Positions 52,292-61,201 of a DNA stretch of 64,000 nucleotides are shown piece after piece (position 1 is the stretch's first letter; every line of letters starts with the position of its first letter). The translations under genes were made by a program, and so were the position numbers. The stretch is from the NCBI RefSeq assembly GCF_002163755.1, contig NZ_CP015864.1, positions 992,001-1,056,000 of the forward strand, in the 5' to 3' direction. The notes beneath the pieces were generated by a model. It had not been told where the DNA came from. It worked only from the letters and a program-made list of their open reading frames with translations, and ran no database searches. Source of the stretch: Vibrio campbellii CAIM 519 = NBRC 15631 = ATCC 25920 (GTDB lineage Bacteria > Pseudomonadota > Gammaproteobacteria > Enterobacterales > Vibrionaceae).

Positions 52292-52430
52292 CTAGTATTG
52301 TGACTTACAAAGCTTACTATTCTGTAGGGTCGCGCCTTCACACGGAATATCGCCAGGTTCTTCAGCCCCACAAACTATCAAAACCATAATAAACAAGACG
52401 TTAAAAACCCACCTTTTGATTTGCCTTCAT
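52292..52430 (-). pseudogene. Frameshifted small lipoprotein-like gene
   Basis: ATG at 52430 gives MKAN, and the frame is lost at the next codon. Removing one C in AATCAAAAGG restores KRWVFNVLFIMVLIVC-GAEEPGD, then IPCEGATLQNSKLCKSQY, ending at a TAG at 52292-52294. The product would have a basic N-terminus, a hydrophobic core and a lipobox-like LIVC, plus two more Cys, i.e. a tiny lipoprotein. The length of the interval (46 codons plus one base) fits a single-base lesion. Family unknown. Confidence 0.4.
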
Positions 52431-52505
52431 AATTTAATCGTTTGTAAATAATTCAGAATAATCTAAAAACAACAAATAAATCAGTTAATACTTATTTACC
52501 TAAAC

Positions 52506-52529
52506 ACAACTGCGCCTTGGCGCAGTTGT
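52506..52529. terminator. Hairpin downstream of the pilus operon
   Basis: ACAACTGCGCC / GGCGCAGTTGT with a two-base loop, 98 bp beyond the last pilus gene. The T-rich tail on the minus strand is weak. Confidence 0.5.
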
Positions 52530-52626
52530 TGCTTTTGACCCTAGGACGCTTTCCACTTTAACGCATCGTTTCACATAAAAAAGCAAAATGAGCAAACGCC
52601 AAAGACTCAACGCGAAACACCAAGTA

Positions 52627-55134
52627 TTATTCTGAGATGCAAGAAACGTAATTGCCGTAACTCGGGTCGGCAAAGTAGCTGCCGCCCCAGGAGAGGTACA
52701 CCCACTTGAAACCTGAATATTGGGGCGAGGCCGACCAGTAGTATTTGCTAGTCGGCCAAGATTTCGCTTTAAACAAAGCGTGTTGATCATCAACATCTTT
52801 GTATTCTTCATATAACGAATCTAACGCCTCTTTCGTTGGCAGTGTCCAGTTGCTACGACCATGGTAATTATTGTTCGCTAAATATTGGCACCATTTCTCC
52901 GCTTGACCAGTGTTATTAAATAACGCCGCCTTAAACCCATATAAACCATCTCCCTCAGTTTCTGTGTATGTGTCAGAATAATCTGAATAGTGAATGTTCT
53001 TAAGGTAACTCAGTTCAGGGTCTGGCGTGTACCACACATTAGGGTTATTGGCTGATGGCAACACCGGTAAACATGCAAACCCACCGCCAGGACACGGATA
53101 ATTGCCCGCCTCAAACGTAACACTGGCTGTGGTTGAGTCCACCACCTCGCCATTAGGGCGCTTTAAATGGGCAATAATATCGACCGAGCCTGCGTCTGTA
53201 TCACTAACCTTCACTACCGTATGGCCCTCAACGTCTGTCGTTGCGGGGCTCACACTTACACTCGCGCTGTCACTAGACAGACTATCAGCACTTATCGGTA
53301 ATCCAGCCACTGGGTTACCGTTAGCATCTTCCACGGTCACTTGTAACGTATCTTGCGCTTGACCGTCTGCTTCGGCCTTATCTTGGGTCACCACTAACCC
53401 CGTCTCGTCGGGGAACCTCGCCGTGTCTGCATCAGCAAGGTATGTCAACTCTGGGCTGGTTAACACATTTTCAGCATCCCCGTTGTCTGTCACCTTAAAA
53501 CGGTAGCTCCCCGCTTTGGTGCTGGTCGTGGTTAGCGTTGTGACCTTGCCTTGGCTATCGGTCTTAGGAGTGATATTTACATCCTCTTCCGACAGGCTGC
53601 CACTTAACCTCGTGATATTGATGCCATGTGAGCCTGCCGGCTGGGTCACCGTCGCCAATGTCACACTCTTGCCGTTTGCCACTACGCTGTAACGCTTCAT
53701 GTTTAACGTCATTTCGGGACTCGCTAAACACGTGACGTAATACGGGGTGCTTTGGTCATAGTCTTTAGTTTGACCATCTTCTATCCAAAACCCTTTCATA
53801 CTGTCCCCGTCTGAGGCCAAATACGGTTTCTTTGATGGCCAAGCCTTTAAACCCTCCTTGTCATTGTCGTTTAAGTGCGCTTGACGCAACGCTGTTAGGT
53901 CCTGTATGGTCGGTAACAGCCCCAAGCTTTTACAATACGAGTCACCTGATACTGCATTGAACCCTGCTATTGTATTAGTCGCGTGGCTGTCCCACACCGC
54001 GCTCACGTTGTACCCTTTTTTATACACGTCTGAATATCTCTCCGGCGCTGTGAACGTGTGCTTGTTATTATCATCCAGTGAGTACCATTTTACGTCGGAC
54101 TCGTTCGGTTCAACGCGAAGTTTTAATAATCCAGAGGCAAATCCATTATATTCATCGGCCACGATGTAACTGATGTAGTTAATCCCTACCGTCCCTGATG
54201 TAAACTTGAACGCTTTGTTGGTGATTGAATCTTTATCTGCCGGTGACACATCTGCGGTCCAACTTGTCACTTCCAACAGTTGCCAATCACCGCCATCCGG
54301 ATCGATGATATTTAAACCCTCAAGCTTAGATAAATCCAACGTCACTGCTTCACTCGAGTGCACAACTAAAGAGTTGTATTCATTAATGTCGTATTTAGGT
54401 ATCGCAATATTCGGTGCTTGGTTAGCCTCTTCAGAAAATGTGATGTAAATCACCCCAAGCTTATCATCACCGCTTTTACTGTTTTTAACCGTGAACACTA
54501 CTCGGTTCCAGCCCGCTAACTCTGGCGGCGTGAAAGTAATCTTGCTACCATCAATCGTAGTGGTGCCCAGGTTATCTTCCATGCCTTGTACGGACAAAGA
54601 ATCTGCTTCTATCGCATCGCCCTCTTGCCAGTCACTGCCCAATAAGGTTTTCACATCAAAGTCTTTCGAACCGTCATTTAATGTCATCACACCGGATATC
54701 GGTGGCAATAGCGGTTGGTGGGCTGTGGTCGCCAACACTTCTAAATGCACGCGCGTGCTTAGGCTCCCGGCTTGATTGGCCGTGTACTGGTAATCACAAT
54801 GGGCACCCTGCTGTGCTTTTATCATCAACCCAAGACCACTAATATCCGGTTGACCGCACCCTTCCCCCGTTACCGTGGCATCCGTCAGTTGGATTTGATC
54901 GCCGCGCACAAAGTTTGAGACGTCAACCAGCGAACGCACACCCGGCTTTACGACACTGAAACCGTCCATAGCCAACATTTTTACCGTTGGTGTAGGTGGA
55001 CTTGGTGGCACAGGAGATGGCGAACTGCCGTCATTGCCCCCGTCACAGCCTGTGAGTAGCACCGCAATGCACACTCCAAGGGTTTGTAAACGAAACGCTT
55101 GTTTTTTCATGTTCTTTTCACTCATTGAAGTCAC
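52627..55134 (-). CDS. Large lipoprotein with two lectin-like DUF1566/Lcl-type modules and Ig-like domains, pilus-associated
   Basis: An 835-residue predicted lipoprotein. The lipobox is LLTGC with Asp next, followed by a Ser/Pro linker. Residues about 50-345 are beta-rich repeats. A first Lcl/DUF1566-like module (about 348-477; YCKSLGLLPTIQDLTALRQ ... YYVTCLAS) is followed by Ig-like/Big_1 repeats (about 480-675; DTLQVTVEDANGNPVAGLPI). A second module closes the protein (about 678-835; WCQYLANN ... WTLPTKEALDSL ... YYWSAS ... NYVSCIS). It is the last gene of the pilus operon, 55 bp after the tip gene. Start choice among three Mets (55134, 55125, 55110) is open. A surface adhesin role is inferred. 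Confidence 0.75.
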   Translation of the reverse strand: MTSMSEKNMKKQAFRLQTLGVCIAVLLTGCDGGNDGSSPSPVPPSPPTPTVKMLAMDGFSVVKPGVRSLVDVSNFVRGDQIQLTDATVTGEGCGQPDISGLGLMIKAQQGAHCDYQYTANQAGSLSTRVHLEVLATTAHQPLLPPISGVMTLNDGSKDFDVKTLLGSDWQEGDAIEADSLSVQGMEDNLGTTTIDGSKITFTPPELAGWNRVVFTVKNSKSGDDKLGVIYITFSEEANQAPNIAIPKYDINEYNSLVVHSSEAVTLDLSKLEGLNIIDPDGGDWQLLEVTSWTADVSPADKDSITNKAFKFTSGTVGINYISYIVADEYNGFASGLLKLRVEPNESDVKWYSLDDNNKHTFTAPERYSDVYKKGYNVSAVWDSHATNTIAGFNAVSGDSYCKSLGLLPTIQDLTALRQAHLNDNDKEGLKAWPSKKPYLASDGDSMKGFWIEDGQTKDYDQSTPYYVTCLASPEMTLNMKRYSVVANGKSVTLATVTQPAGSHGINITRLSGSLSEEDVNITPKTDSQGKVTTLTTTSTKAGSYRFKVTDNGDAENVLTSPELTYLADADTARFPDETGLVVTQDKAEADGQAQDTLQVTVEDANGNPVAGLPISADSLSSDSASVSVSPATTDVEGHTVVKVSDTDAGSVDIIAHLKRPNGEVVDSTTASVTFEAGNYPCPGGGFACLPVLPSANNPNVWYTPDPELSYLKNIHYSDYSDTYTETEGDGLYGFKAALFNNTGQAEKWCQYLANNNYHGRSNWTLPTKEALDSLYEEYKDVDDQHALFKAKSWPTSKYYWSASPQYSGFKWVYLSWGGSYFADPSYGNYVSCISE

Positions 55135-55189
55135 GAGCAGTCATCCTACTCGCCTGTATTATCTGCTGCTCAATCAAAGGAGGGGGCGG

Positions 55190-56227
55190 TTATAAGCCAG
55201 CTTCAAACATTAGGACAAAGGTATCTCGATACGTCCCGCTTTTTAGCGTATCCATCGGCTGATCGGTAAAATCAACCTTTAATTGAGCTTTAGCTTGAGA
55301 CCGACTCAACGGCAATATTTTTGCTTTATTATCACGGTTATCTATCTTTGGAACACCATTGACAATTAACGATTGGACATCACAGCCAGACACACAGGTC
55401 AGGTTGTATTTAATGTCGCCGCTGTCACTCACATCAGACTGCAAATGGAATAGGCCGTCGGGGTTGGTCGACGGTTGTAGTCCCATGAGTACTCCATTCG
55501 GAAAATCCCCTGTGGCTGTCAATGTATACTTGGTTTCTCCACTAACCCTCTGATAGCCATGGTACTGCGCTGCTATAATGCCATCCCCTGTCACTGTGAT
55601 GTCATCTAGTCTAGCCGGCTGATAATTAAGCGACATATATAAGGGCACCACCAGCGTGTTTCGCACCCTAACTCCTTGGCGGTAGTAGTCATAAGGAACG
55701 GTTAGGGTAACATGCCCCGTATAAAGGCCCTGCTTAGCATTATTTTGCTCAAAGGCTTTAGCTAAGGTGGCACCATCAATTGCTTCCAATAACGGGCGAT
55801 AGTGCGTAAAAGGCACTTCGTTACTAGTAAGATCAATTTTGACATCACCGGTACCTGTTCCAGTGGTTTGCGCAATGTCACCGTTGATGTTGGTTTGGGC
55901 ATTGCCCCCCTCAACCTTCTCGTGAGAACTAAAACTGGCTAAGCGATATTGCACCCCGCTTACAGTAAGCGGCATGGACACAGATCTCCCATCAGGTCCC
56001 TTTAAGTCCAAGCTATATCTGTTTTGACTAACGCTACCGGGAATCACACTGTTGCCAGTGGGCAGATTAATAGGCAAATCCCACAATGCCGGGGTGATGC
56101 GTCCACCCACCGTAACGGCTGAGTACCATTGCAGCTTCTTGCCAACTAAGCGCCCTTCCATATCAGCGGCATGACATTCCATAGACAACAAAGCCAACAA
56201 AACACTGACTAAGAGTGCCAATTTCAT
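55190..56227 (-). CDS. CooD-like tip/minor pilin of an alpha-type chaperone-usher pilus
   Basis: A 345-residue exported protein (signal about residues 1-20, LALLVSVLLALLSMECHA). It is beta-rich with one Cys pair in LTCVSGCDVQSL and ends in an alternating strand GTYRDTFVLMFEAGL typical of subunits that accept a donor strand. The size and the position after the chaperone match CooD-type tip adhesins of CS1-like pili. It overlaps the chaperone gene by ATGA. Confidence 0.75.
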   Translation of the reverse strand: MKLALLVSVLLALLSMECHAADMEGRLVGKKLQWYSAVTVGGRITPALWDLPINLPTGNSVIPGSVSQNRYSLDLKGPDGRSVSMPLTVSGVQYRLASFSSHEKVEGGNAQTNINGDIAQTTGTGTGDVKIDLTSNEVPFTHYRPLLEAIDGATLAKAFEQNNAKQGLYTGHVTLTVPYDYYRQGVRVRNTLVVPLYMSLNYQPARLDDITVTGDGIIAAQYHGYQRVSGETKYTLTATGDFPNGVLMGLQPSTNPDGLFHLQSDVSDSGDIKYNLTCVSGCDVQSLIVNGVPKIDNRDNKAKILPLSRSQAKAQLKVDFTDQPMDTLKSGTYRDTFVLMFEAGL

Positions 56228-56979
56228 TTTGTCCCCTTGTGTGTACTGAGCAACTGACCTGATTTTAGAGTAATGTCGTCTTTGTAGGTCATATGGTGAG
56301 TTGATAAGCTGACCTTAATGCTATCAACGTCTTGCATATTCTTGGGTAATGAGACGTTAAGATCTCTGCCTGCAAGGGTATATATGACCTTATTGCAATC
56401 TTCACGAGTTTTCCCAACAGTGCCCGTTGAGCAAGTATCTAATACAGCATGAAGATAAGTATCTGCATAGTTGTGTAGGTGGAACGTTTTCCCTTTAAAG
56501 GACATCTCGTAATTGAACGGCGCGTCTTTTTCTGCAGGCACAATAAAATACGGTGCAAACCCCACTGCTACTTGAAGCGCTTGTTTGTTCGCCTCACCTT
56601 TGGCGAAATACGGGGTTGGCACAAAAGTGACTTGGTACATATGATCTTTGGTTTTGTCTGCACCGACTTTCGGTTGGTAGCTAACCTCAAAGTTCTTTTG
56701 CAACCTAGGGTCAATGACAGTGCGGGCAGGACGTACGGCAATATCCCAATCCGGCAAGTTGTTTCGGGTCAAAGGGGTTTTCACAAGCTGGCCGTCTTGC
56801 GTTGTAACTTTACTCATAGCAACTTGAATAAACTGGCGGTAGTCCTCAGAGTTCGTAATAGTGAAGTGCCCTTTATCGTTGTCCGCAAAGGTCATCATGT
56901 TATCAATGCCAATTGCATGGCTTGATAGCGGTGCCACCGCGATAATTAAGGCTGTAAGGATCTTTTTGTTCATCTTCAT
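56224..56979 (-). CDS. CooB-like periplasmic pilus chaperone
   Basis: A 251-residue exported chaperone (signal about residues 1-22, ending SSHA). The first Ig-like domain includes QFIQVAMSKV and the basic cleft residues in RPARTVIDPRLQKNFEVSYQ. The second domain contains a Cys pair (DTCSTG ... REDCNK). The pattern is that of the alpha-fimbrial (CS1/CFA/I) chaperones rather than the FGS/FGL PapD types. It overlaps the tip gene and follows the usher by 9 bp. Confidence 0.8.
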   Translation of the reverse strand: MKMNKKILTALIIAVAPLSSHAIGIDNMMTFADNDKGHFTITNSEDYRQFIQVAMSKVTTQDGQLVKTPLTRNNLPDWDIAVRPARTVIDPRLQKNFEVSYQPKVGADKTKDHMYQVTFVPTPYFAKGEANKQALQVAVGFAPYFIVPAEKDAPFNYEMSFKGKTFHLHNYADTYLHAVLDTCSTGTVGKTREDCNKVIYTLAGRDLNVSLPKNMQDVDSIKVSLSTHHMTYKDDITLKSGQLLSTHKGTK

Positions 56980-56988
56980 TTCGTGATC

Positions 56989-59724
56989 TTATGCGGTTGT
57001 AGAAGCGCTTTGCGCACTGTCAACAACGATTAATGAATGCAAATTATCAAGCACAGTTTGTTGTGCGATCGTATAATCCGCTTGTAGGCGAACGTAAATA
57101 TATTCACTGTCACCAATGTATAAGCTTGTAGCACTTAGACCTACCTCTTTTAAACGTATTGCAATTTCTTGGCCCTCTTCGAGGTTAGTAAATTTACCAA
57201 CGTAAAGCAGCGCGTTATTTTTTTGTAAATACTTTTGCTGATTCCAAGGTATTTTCTCTTCTTCATCGTTAAGCCCCGGTAAACAATACGCTTGGGTATA
57301 AGCATCCGTTGCCGCATAGGGCGAGTACAAGCACACGTTTTTCTTCGTGATCAATGTAAAATTTGCATCTTTTACATAATTCACTCGGTAAACGCCATCA
57401 TCAGAAAGTTGCTCAACCGACTGACACCCATCACCTAGGCAGTTCACGCTGCTAGTGATTGGCTGTCCGTACAAATTACTTAAAACAAATACGTGACTTT
57501 GCAACGGTGTGACCCTACTGGTTACACTGTGGTACATACCCGGCATCATAAATTGTTGATACGCAGTGTTATCTACTAACACGTTTTCTGATTCAGCATC
57601 CAGATTAATATTGATATCTGTATACGGGTCAACGCCTAGCACTTTTTTTCTGTTGGTATCAACGCTGTCTTCATATTGACGATTACCACCTTTACTAAGC
57701 CCGTAATGCACCGATACGATACGCGATGAACTATCTTTTAATGTCGGCGCAATTTCGACAAATGATTGCCCTTGTTTCGACGTTAGCACACCGCCTTCGC
57801 TTGAAAGCACTTGGGTATTACTAATATTCCCCGACAATGAACGCTCACCACGAGAGTCGATATAACCGTAACCACTGTAGTTAAACACGTCATTATGACC
57901 ACTCGCCACCACAGATAAATCACTTTCATTGTCTACTCTCTCACCGAACTTAATACCCGCTGTGGCGGAGAATGTCGCGTTATCGTCGCTTTTAGTATAA
58001 GTCGCACTGTGTTCACTGTATGACATATCGGTGTCGTTAAACGCCATTGCCGACCGCGAACTCAAACTGTCATTAAAGCTATATCGCCAAGATACCATGG
58101 TATTGACAGCTTCATGCCTGTCGTTGTTCTCGCTATATGTGCTATTGATATTCAAGGCACCAAGCGGCAACGCGCGAGTCCAACTTAGTGACAAGTTGTG
58201 AGTACTTAATTCGTTACTGTTTTCTTTATCATCTGCTAGATAATTAAAATAACTCATAAAAGCATCTCCCCCGAATAAGGGTGTTGTGTAGTTCACACTC
58301 CATTCGGTGTAACTTTGGTCGCCAAACAACAAGCGTGGAAGCGGATGAGGTGTATTTTCCAAGCTCACCTCTCGGTAAGAGGTTGAAATAGGACCTAGCC
58401 CAATCACACCGTACCGATAGCTTTCGCCAGTATTAAACAACGCACCTGTGTAACTGACGTTCAACTTGTCACCTAGGGCCCAAGCACTACCGAATTGAAT
58501 CTCGCTGTCCGATAAATTGGACGTCGCACCAACGCCTAACAAAGTATTTTCAGAATAACGGTATGATGCCGCACCACGGGCATACGTTCTGTCGCTATCT
58601 GAAATAGTCAGGTGATGAAACTCGTTAATATCAGTTTGAGCACCCTCATCTAAAACACCCGATTCAATTCTGTAGTCCCAGTCGTTTACGTTCAGTGAAA
58701 ACTGTTCTGTGTTCACTACCTGACGCTGCTCTCTCAGGATTTCGTTATTGCCCTGCTTTAACACCAAAGTAACAGTGTAAATACCCGTAGGAAGCCTGTC
58801 ATAACCGATGGATTGCTCCCCTTGAGCAACAACTTTCTCGAACAGCAAACGGTTACTTTGATAAACCTCCAGTTGCGCGTCTTGTGGCGCGAAGAAGTGA
58901 ATCCGCTGGAGCGCTTTATGCTCACCTTTGACCAAATTTTGGCTCGAACCAAGAGTGGCCCTAACACCAGCATAATTTGCCCCGTAGCCTAAAAAATCAG
59001 TGCTATTTAACGATCGAGTATTACGATCCTGATAACCAAATACTATGTGTTTGTCTTTTACATCTAAGTCATAAGCTGCACGGTAAATATTTAAATCACT
59101 GGACTCTGATACATATTGCGAATCAACCGAGAAGTAACCATAGGGTAAACCGAGTATCGCGTTATTGGTCCAGCTAACGTTACCGTTATTGTTACTGTCT
59201 GTATAAAAATACGCATCGGAATAGTTGATGAAAGCGTTGTTTTCTCGTTTCTCAGGGTAATAGTCGACCTCGCCCGCTGTGTTTGTCAGCATTTCTGGGG
59301 AGACGAATATACGTAGTTTGCTATTGTCAAAATCAAACACATACTCAGCATGGCCGCTTTTGACCAGAGGCACGCACAAAGCTAGCTCACCTTGACAGTG
59401 CGGGTTAGCTTCTATGCCTTTTTTCAATGTTTCAACAATCGCATTTATCGCTATTGGAGACAGTTTATGTTGGTCTAAATATTGGCTTAATGCTTTTACA
59501 GAGTCCGACTCTGTGTCAACGCGATATGTTTCATAAGTCACTAAGGAACCCACACTCACCGATGACCCAGCACCCGCTACTTCCACCTCAATTTTTTGGG
59601 ACTGCTCTTCAAAAAAATCAGAAAACGCTGGTGGGTATACTTCGTCGGTTAACGGTGAGGCCAAGACAGAAAGACTGTGCAACAAGCAGGTGGCCACCAG
59701 TACTAATAAGTACGCACTCTTCAC
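56989..59724 (-). CDS. TcfC/CooC-like outer-membrane usher with a C-terminal SPOR-like segment
   Basis: A 911-residue usher. It has a signal peptide (about residues 1-22) and a helical N-terminal region with a Cys pair (NPHCQGELALC). An E-set-like segment follows (about 255-330; RIHFFAPQDAQLEVYQ). The long barrel of alternating strands runs to about 680. The CS1-type C-terminal domain (about 700-820) has CLGDGCQSVEQLSDDGVYRVNY and CLPGL. The last 75 residues (LLYVGKFTNLEEGQEIAIRL ... YIYVRLQADYT) have the SPOR pattern. It overlaps the minor-pilin gene by four bases. Confidence 0.85.
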   Translation of the reverse strand: MKSAYLLVLVATCLLHSLSVLASPLTDEVYPPAFSDFFEEQSQKIEVEVAGAGSSVSVGSLVTYETYRVDTESDSVKALSQYLDQHKLSPIAINAIVETLKKGIEANPHCQGELALCVPLVKSGHAEYVFDFDNSKLRIFVSPEMLTNTAGEVDYYPEKRENNAFINYSDAYFYTDSNNNGNVSWTNNAILGLPYGYFSVDSQYVSESSDLNIYRAAYDLDVKDKHIVFGYQDRNTRSLNSTDFLGYGANYAGVRATLGSSQNLVKGEHKALQRIHFFAPQDAQLEVYQSNRLLFEKVVAQGEQSIGYDRLPTGIYTVTLVLKQGNNEILREQRQVVNTEQFSLNVNDWDYRIESGVLDEGAQTDINEFHHLTISDSDRTYARGAASYRYSENTLLGVGATSNLSDSEIQFGSAWALGDKLNVSYTGALFNTGESYRYGVIGLGPISTSYREVSLENTPHPLPRLLFGDQSYTEWSVNYTTPLFGGDAFMSYFNYLADDKENSNELSTHNLSLSWTRALPLGALNINSTYSENNDRHEAVNTMVSWRYSFNDSLSSRSAMAFNDTDMSYSEHSATYTKSDDNATFSATAGIKFGERVDNESDLSVVASGHNDVFNYSGYGYIDSRGERSLSGNISNTQVLSSEGGVLTSKQGQSFVEIAPTLKDSSSRIVSVHYGLSKGGNRQYEDSVDTNRKKVLGVDPYTDININLDAESENVLVDNTAYQQFMMPGMYHSVTSRVTPLQSHVFVLSNLYGQPITSSVNCLGDGCQSVEQLSDDGVYRVNYVKDANFTLITKKNVCLYSPYAATDAYTQAYCLPGLNDEEEKIPWNQQKYLQKNNALLYVGKFTNLEEGQEIAIRLKEVGLSATSLYIGDSEYIYVRLQADYTIAQQTVLDNLHSLIVVDSAQSASTTA

Positions 59725-60221
59725 AACTTAACCTCTGCTGATAGCCCCAGCACACCGTAACACTGCTGATTGTCACCACTTTGCGGTAAATTGGGATATT
59801 GAACTTCAAGTCGGTGTTGATGAACGCTACCGTTGAACGTTTGGCCCCCATGACCACCTTCGTCACTATTAGTTGGAGCAAACGGTTTTCCATCTAAAGT
59901 GAAGGATAAACCGTTCAACGGTACCAGCCCGGAGTTACCTTCGCAGTAATGCTGAGAAACCGGCAAAGTCAATGAATATTCTAATATTTCACCAGATCGA
60001 TTTTTTACTCCAAAATCAATATTTAATGGTTTGAATGCCTGTAACTTAGTATCGTAAAGGGCTTGATAGTCTCTCTTGCCTGTTATCTCAATATCACCAA
60101 AATTATTATCCTTAAATATGGTCACTTCTGGTGTAAATGTGTGAACTATAGTTGCATTTGCGCTATTTGAGATTAAACAAACACACAAAACGGATAATTT
60201 AATTAATTTATAAGGGCTCAT
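59721..60221 (-). CDS. Minor pilin subunit
   Basis: A 166-residue exported protein (signal about residues 1-23, LIKLSVLCVCLISNSANA). The mature start TIVHTFTPEVTIF and the end QQCYGVLGLSAEVKL are alternating strands of the kind used in donor-strand exchange, with a Cys pair (HYCEG ... QQCYG). It lies between the major pilin and the usher, the position of assembly initiators or minor subunits in alpha-type pili. The assignment rests on context. Confidence 0.65.
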   Translation of the reverse strand: MSPYKLIKLSVLCVCLISNSANATIVHTFTPEVTIFKDNNFGDIEITGKRDYQALYDTKLQAFKPLNIDFGVKNRSGEILEYSLTLPVSQHYCEGNSGLVPLNGLSFTLDGKPFAPTNSDEGGHGGQTFNGSVHQHRLEVQYPNLPQSGDNQQCYGVLGLSAEVKL

Positions 60222-60255
60222 ATATTTTGACTACTTAATTTGTCAAAAATGAAAA

Positions 60256-60290
60256 ATCACCACTGCAATAAAGCAGTGGTGTTTTTTAGG
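60256..60290 (-). terminator. Hairpin between major and minor pilin genes
   Basis: CACCACTGC / GCAGTGGTG with a six-base loop and T-rich flanks on both strands, 25 bp after the major pilin stop. It probably attenuates transcription of the downstream assembly genes. Confidence 0.7.
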
Positions 60291-60305
60291 ACACCGTGTA
60301 AAGGT

Positions 60306-60875
60306 TCACGCCTCTGTTGGAGCGATCGCGACTACAGCTTGGACGACAACATGCTCCCCCTGTTCTGCTTCAAATATAACATCGTCGGATTGCTTAACTC
60401 TCAAGTTCGTTGTGTTGTGATCCTTATCTTTTGAAAGCGGAACACCCTTTTTCAGCTCCTGGCCATCAGCCATTATTTGAAAGGCACCTGCATCATCTTC
60501 AACTAGGAAGTTACCGTCAGAAAACTGTCGGCTTACCAATGTCGCATTGTAGCTAAGTGGATCTATGTCCTTCGAAGGGTCGTAAGGTTTTAATTTATCA
60601 CCGCTGTTTTTCACCACTTTGAAACCTATTGTGGATGAATTAGTCAGTTTTACACCACCTGCAGCGGTATTACTAAACACTAACTGGCCGTTATTGAAGT
60701 CTTGCCCCGGGTCAACTGGTACGATGAAGTAGGTTCCATCGGTATCAGTTTGCGCAGGCACAGTACCTGCCCACTGAAAAGCTGCCTGACCAGGTGTATA
60801 GCCATCGGCCATAGCTTGGGTTGCCGTCACACATAATGTCGATAGTAGAGCAGCTGTAACTACTGTGTTTTTCAT
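60306..60875 (-). CDS. Putative major pilin of the alpha-type pilus
   Basis: A 189-residue exported protein (signal about residues 1-23, KNTVVTAALLSTLCVTATQAMA). There is no Cys in the mature part, as in CS1/CFA/I-type major pilins. The mature N-terminus (FQWAGTVPAQ) and the C-terminal strand (GEHVVVQAVVAIAPTEA) alternate hydrophobic residues suitable for donor-strand complementation. ATG 60875 gives the proper signal peptide; a frame to 60920 does not. It is first in the operon and followed by an attenuating hairpin, consistent with the most abundant subunit. Confidence 0.75.
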   Translation of the reverse strand: MKNTVVTAALLSTLCVTATQAMADGYTPGQAAFQWAGTVPAQTDTDGTYFIVPVDPGQDFNNGQLVFSNTAAGGVKLTNSSTIGFKVVKNSGDKLKPYDPSKDIDPLSYNATLVSRQFSDGNFLVEDDAGAFQIMADGQELKKGVPLSKDKDHNTTNLRVKQSDDVIFEAEQGEHVVVQAVVAIAPTEA

Positions 60876-61201
60876 TTTTAATTTCTCTGTTAGAAAATGG
60901 TCAATTACCGAAAACGCCAATGAAAAACATCCTTCACAAAAGCGGATGAATTAGTAAGACAATATTCATTAGCGATTCCAGAGCGTTTTTATGCCTTTTC
61001 TAACCCAAAATAAAATAAAAAATTTTTTTCATGTCGAAAAAATATTTTATATAATTATCAGTAAACTTCTAAATTATATAAGTTATTATTTAAAACAATG
61101 CGTTGAGTAGACTTGCTCTGTAATTCACTTTGTAAGCCCAGCCCTCCTAATCTAGCCGGTAATCGCCCCACACGACAATTTTTTGTATTTGCTCAGACTC
61201 A

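Noticed and set aside
52627..55134. The C-terminal lectin-like module as the variable protein of a diversity-generating retroelement.
   Set aside because: No reverse transcriptase gene and no template-repeat copy of the C-terminal region were seen in the window.
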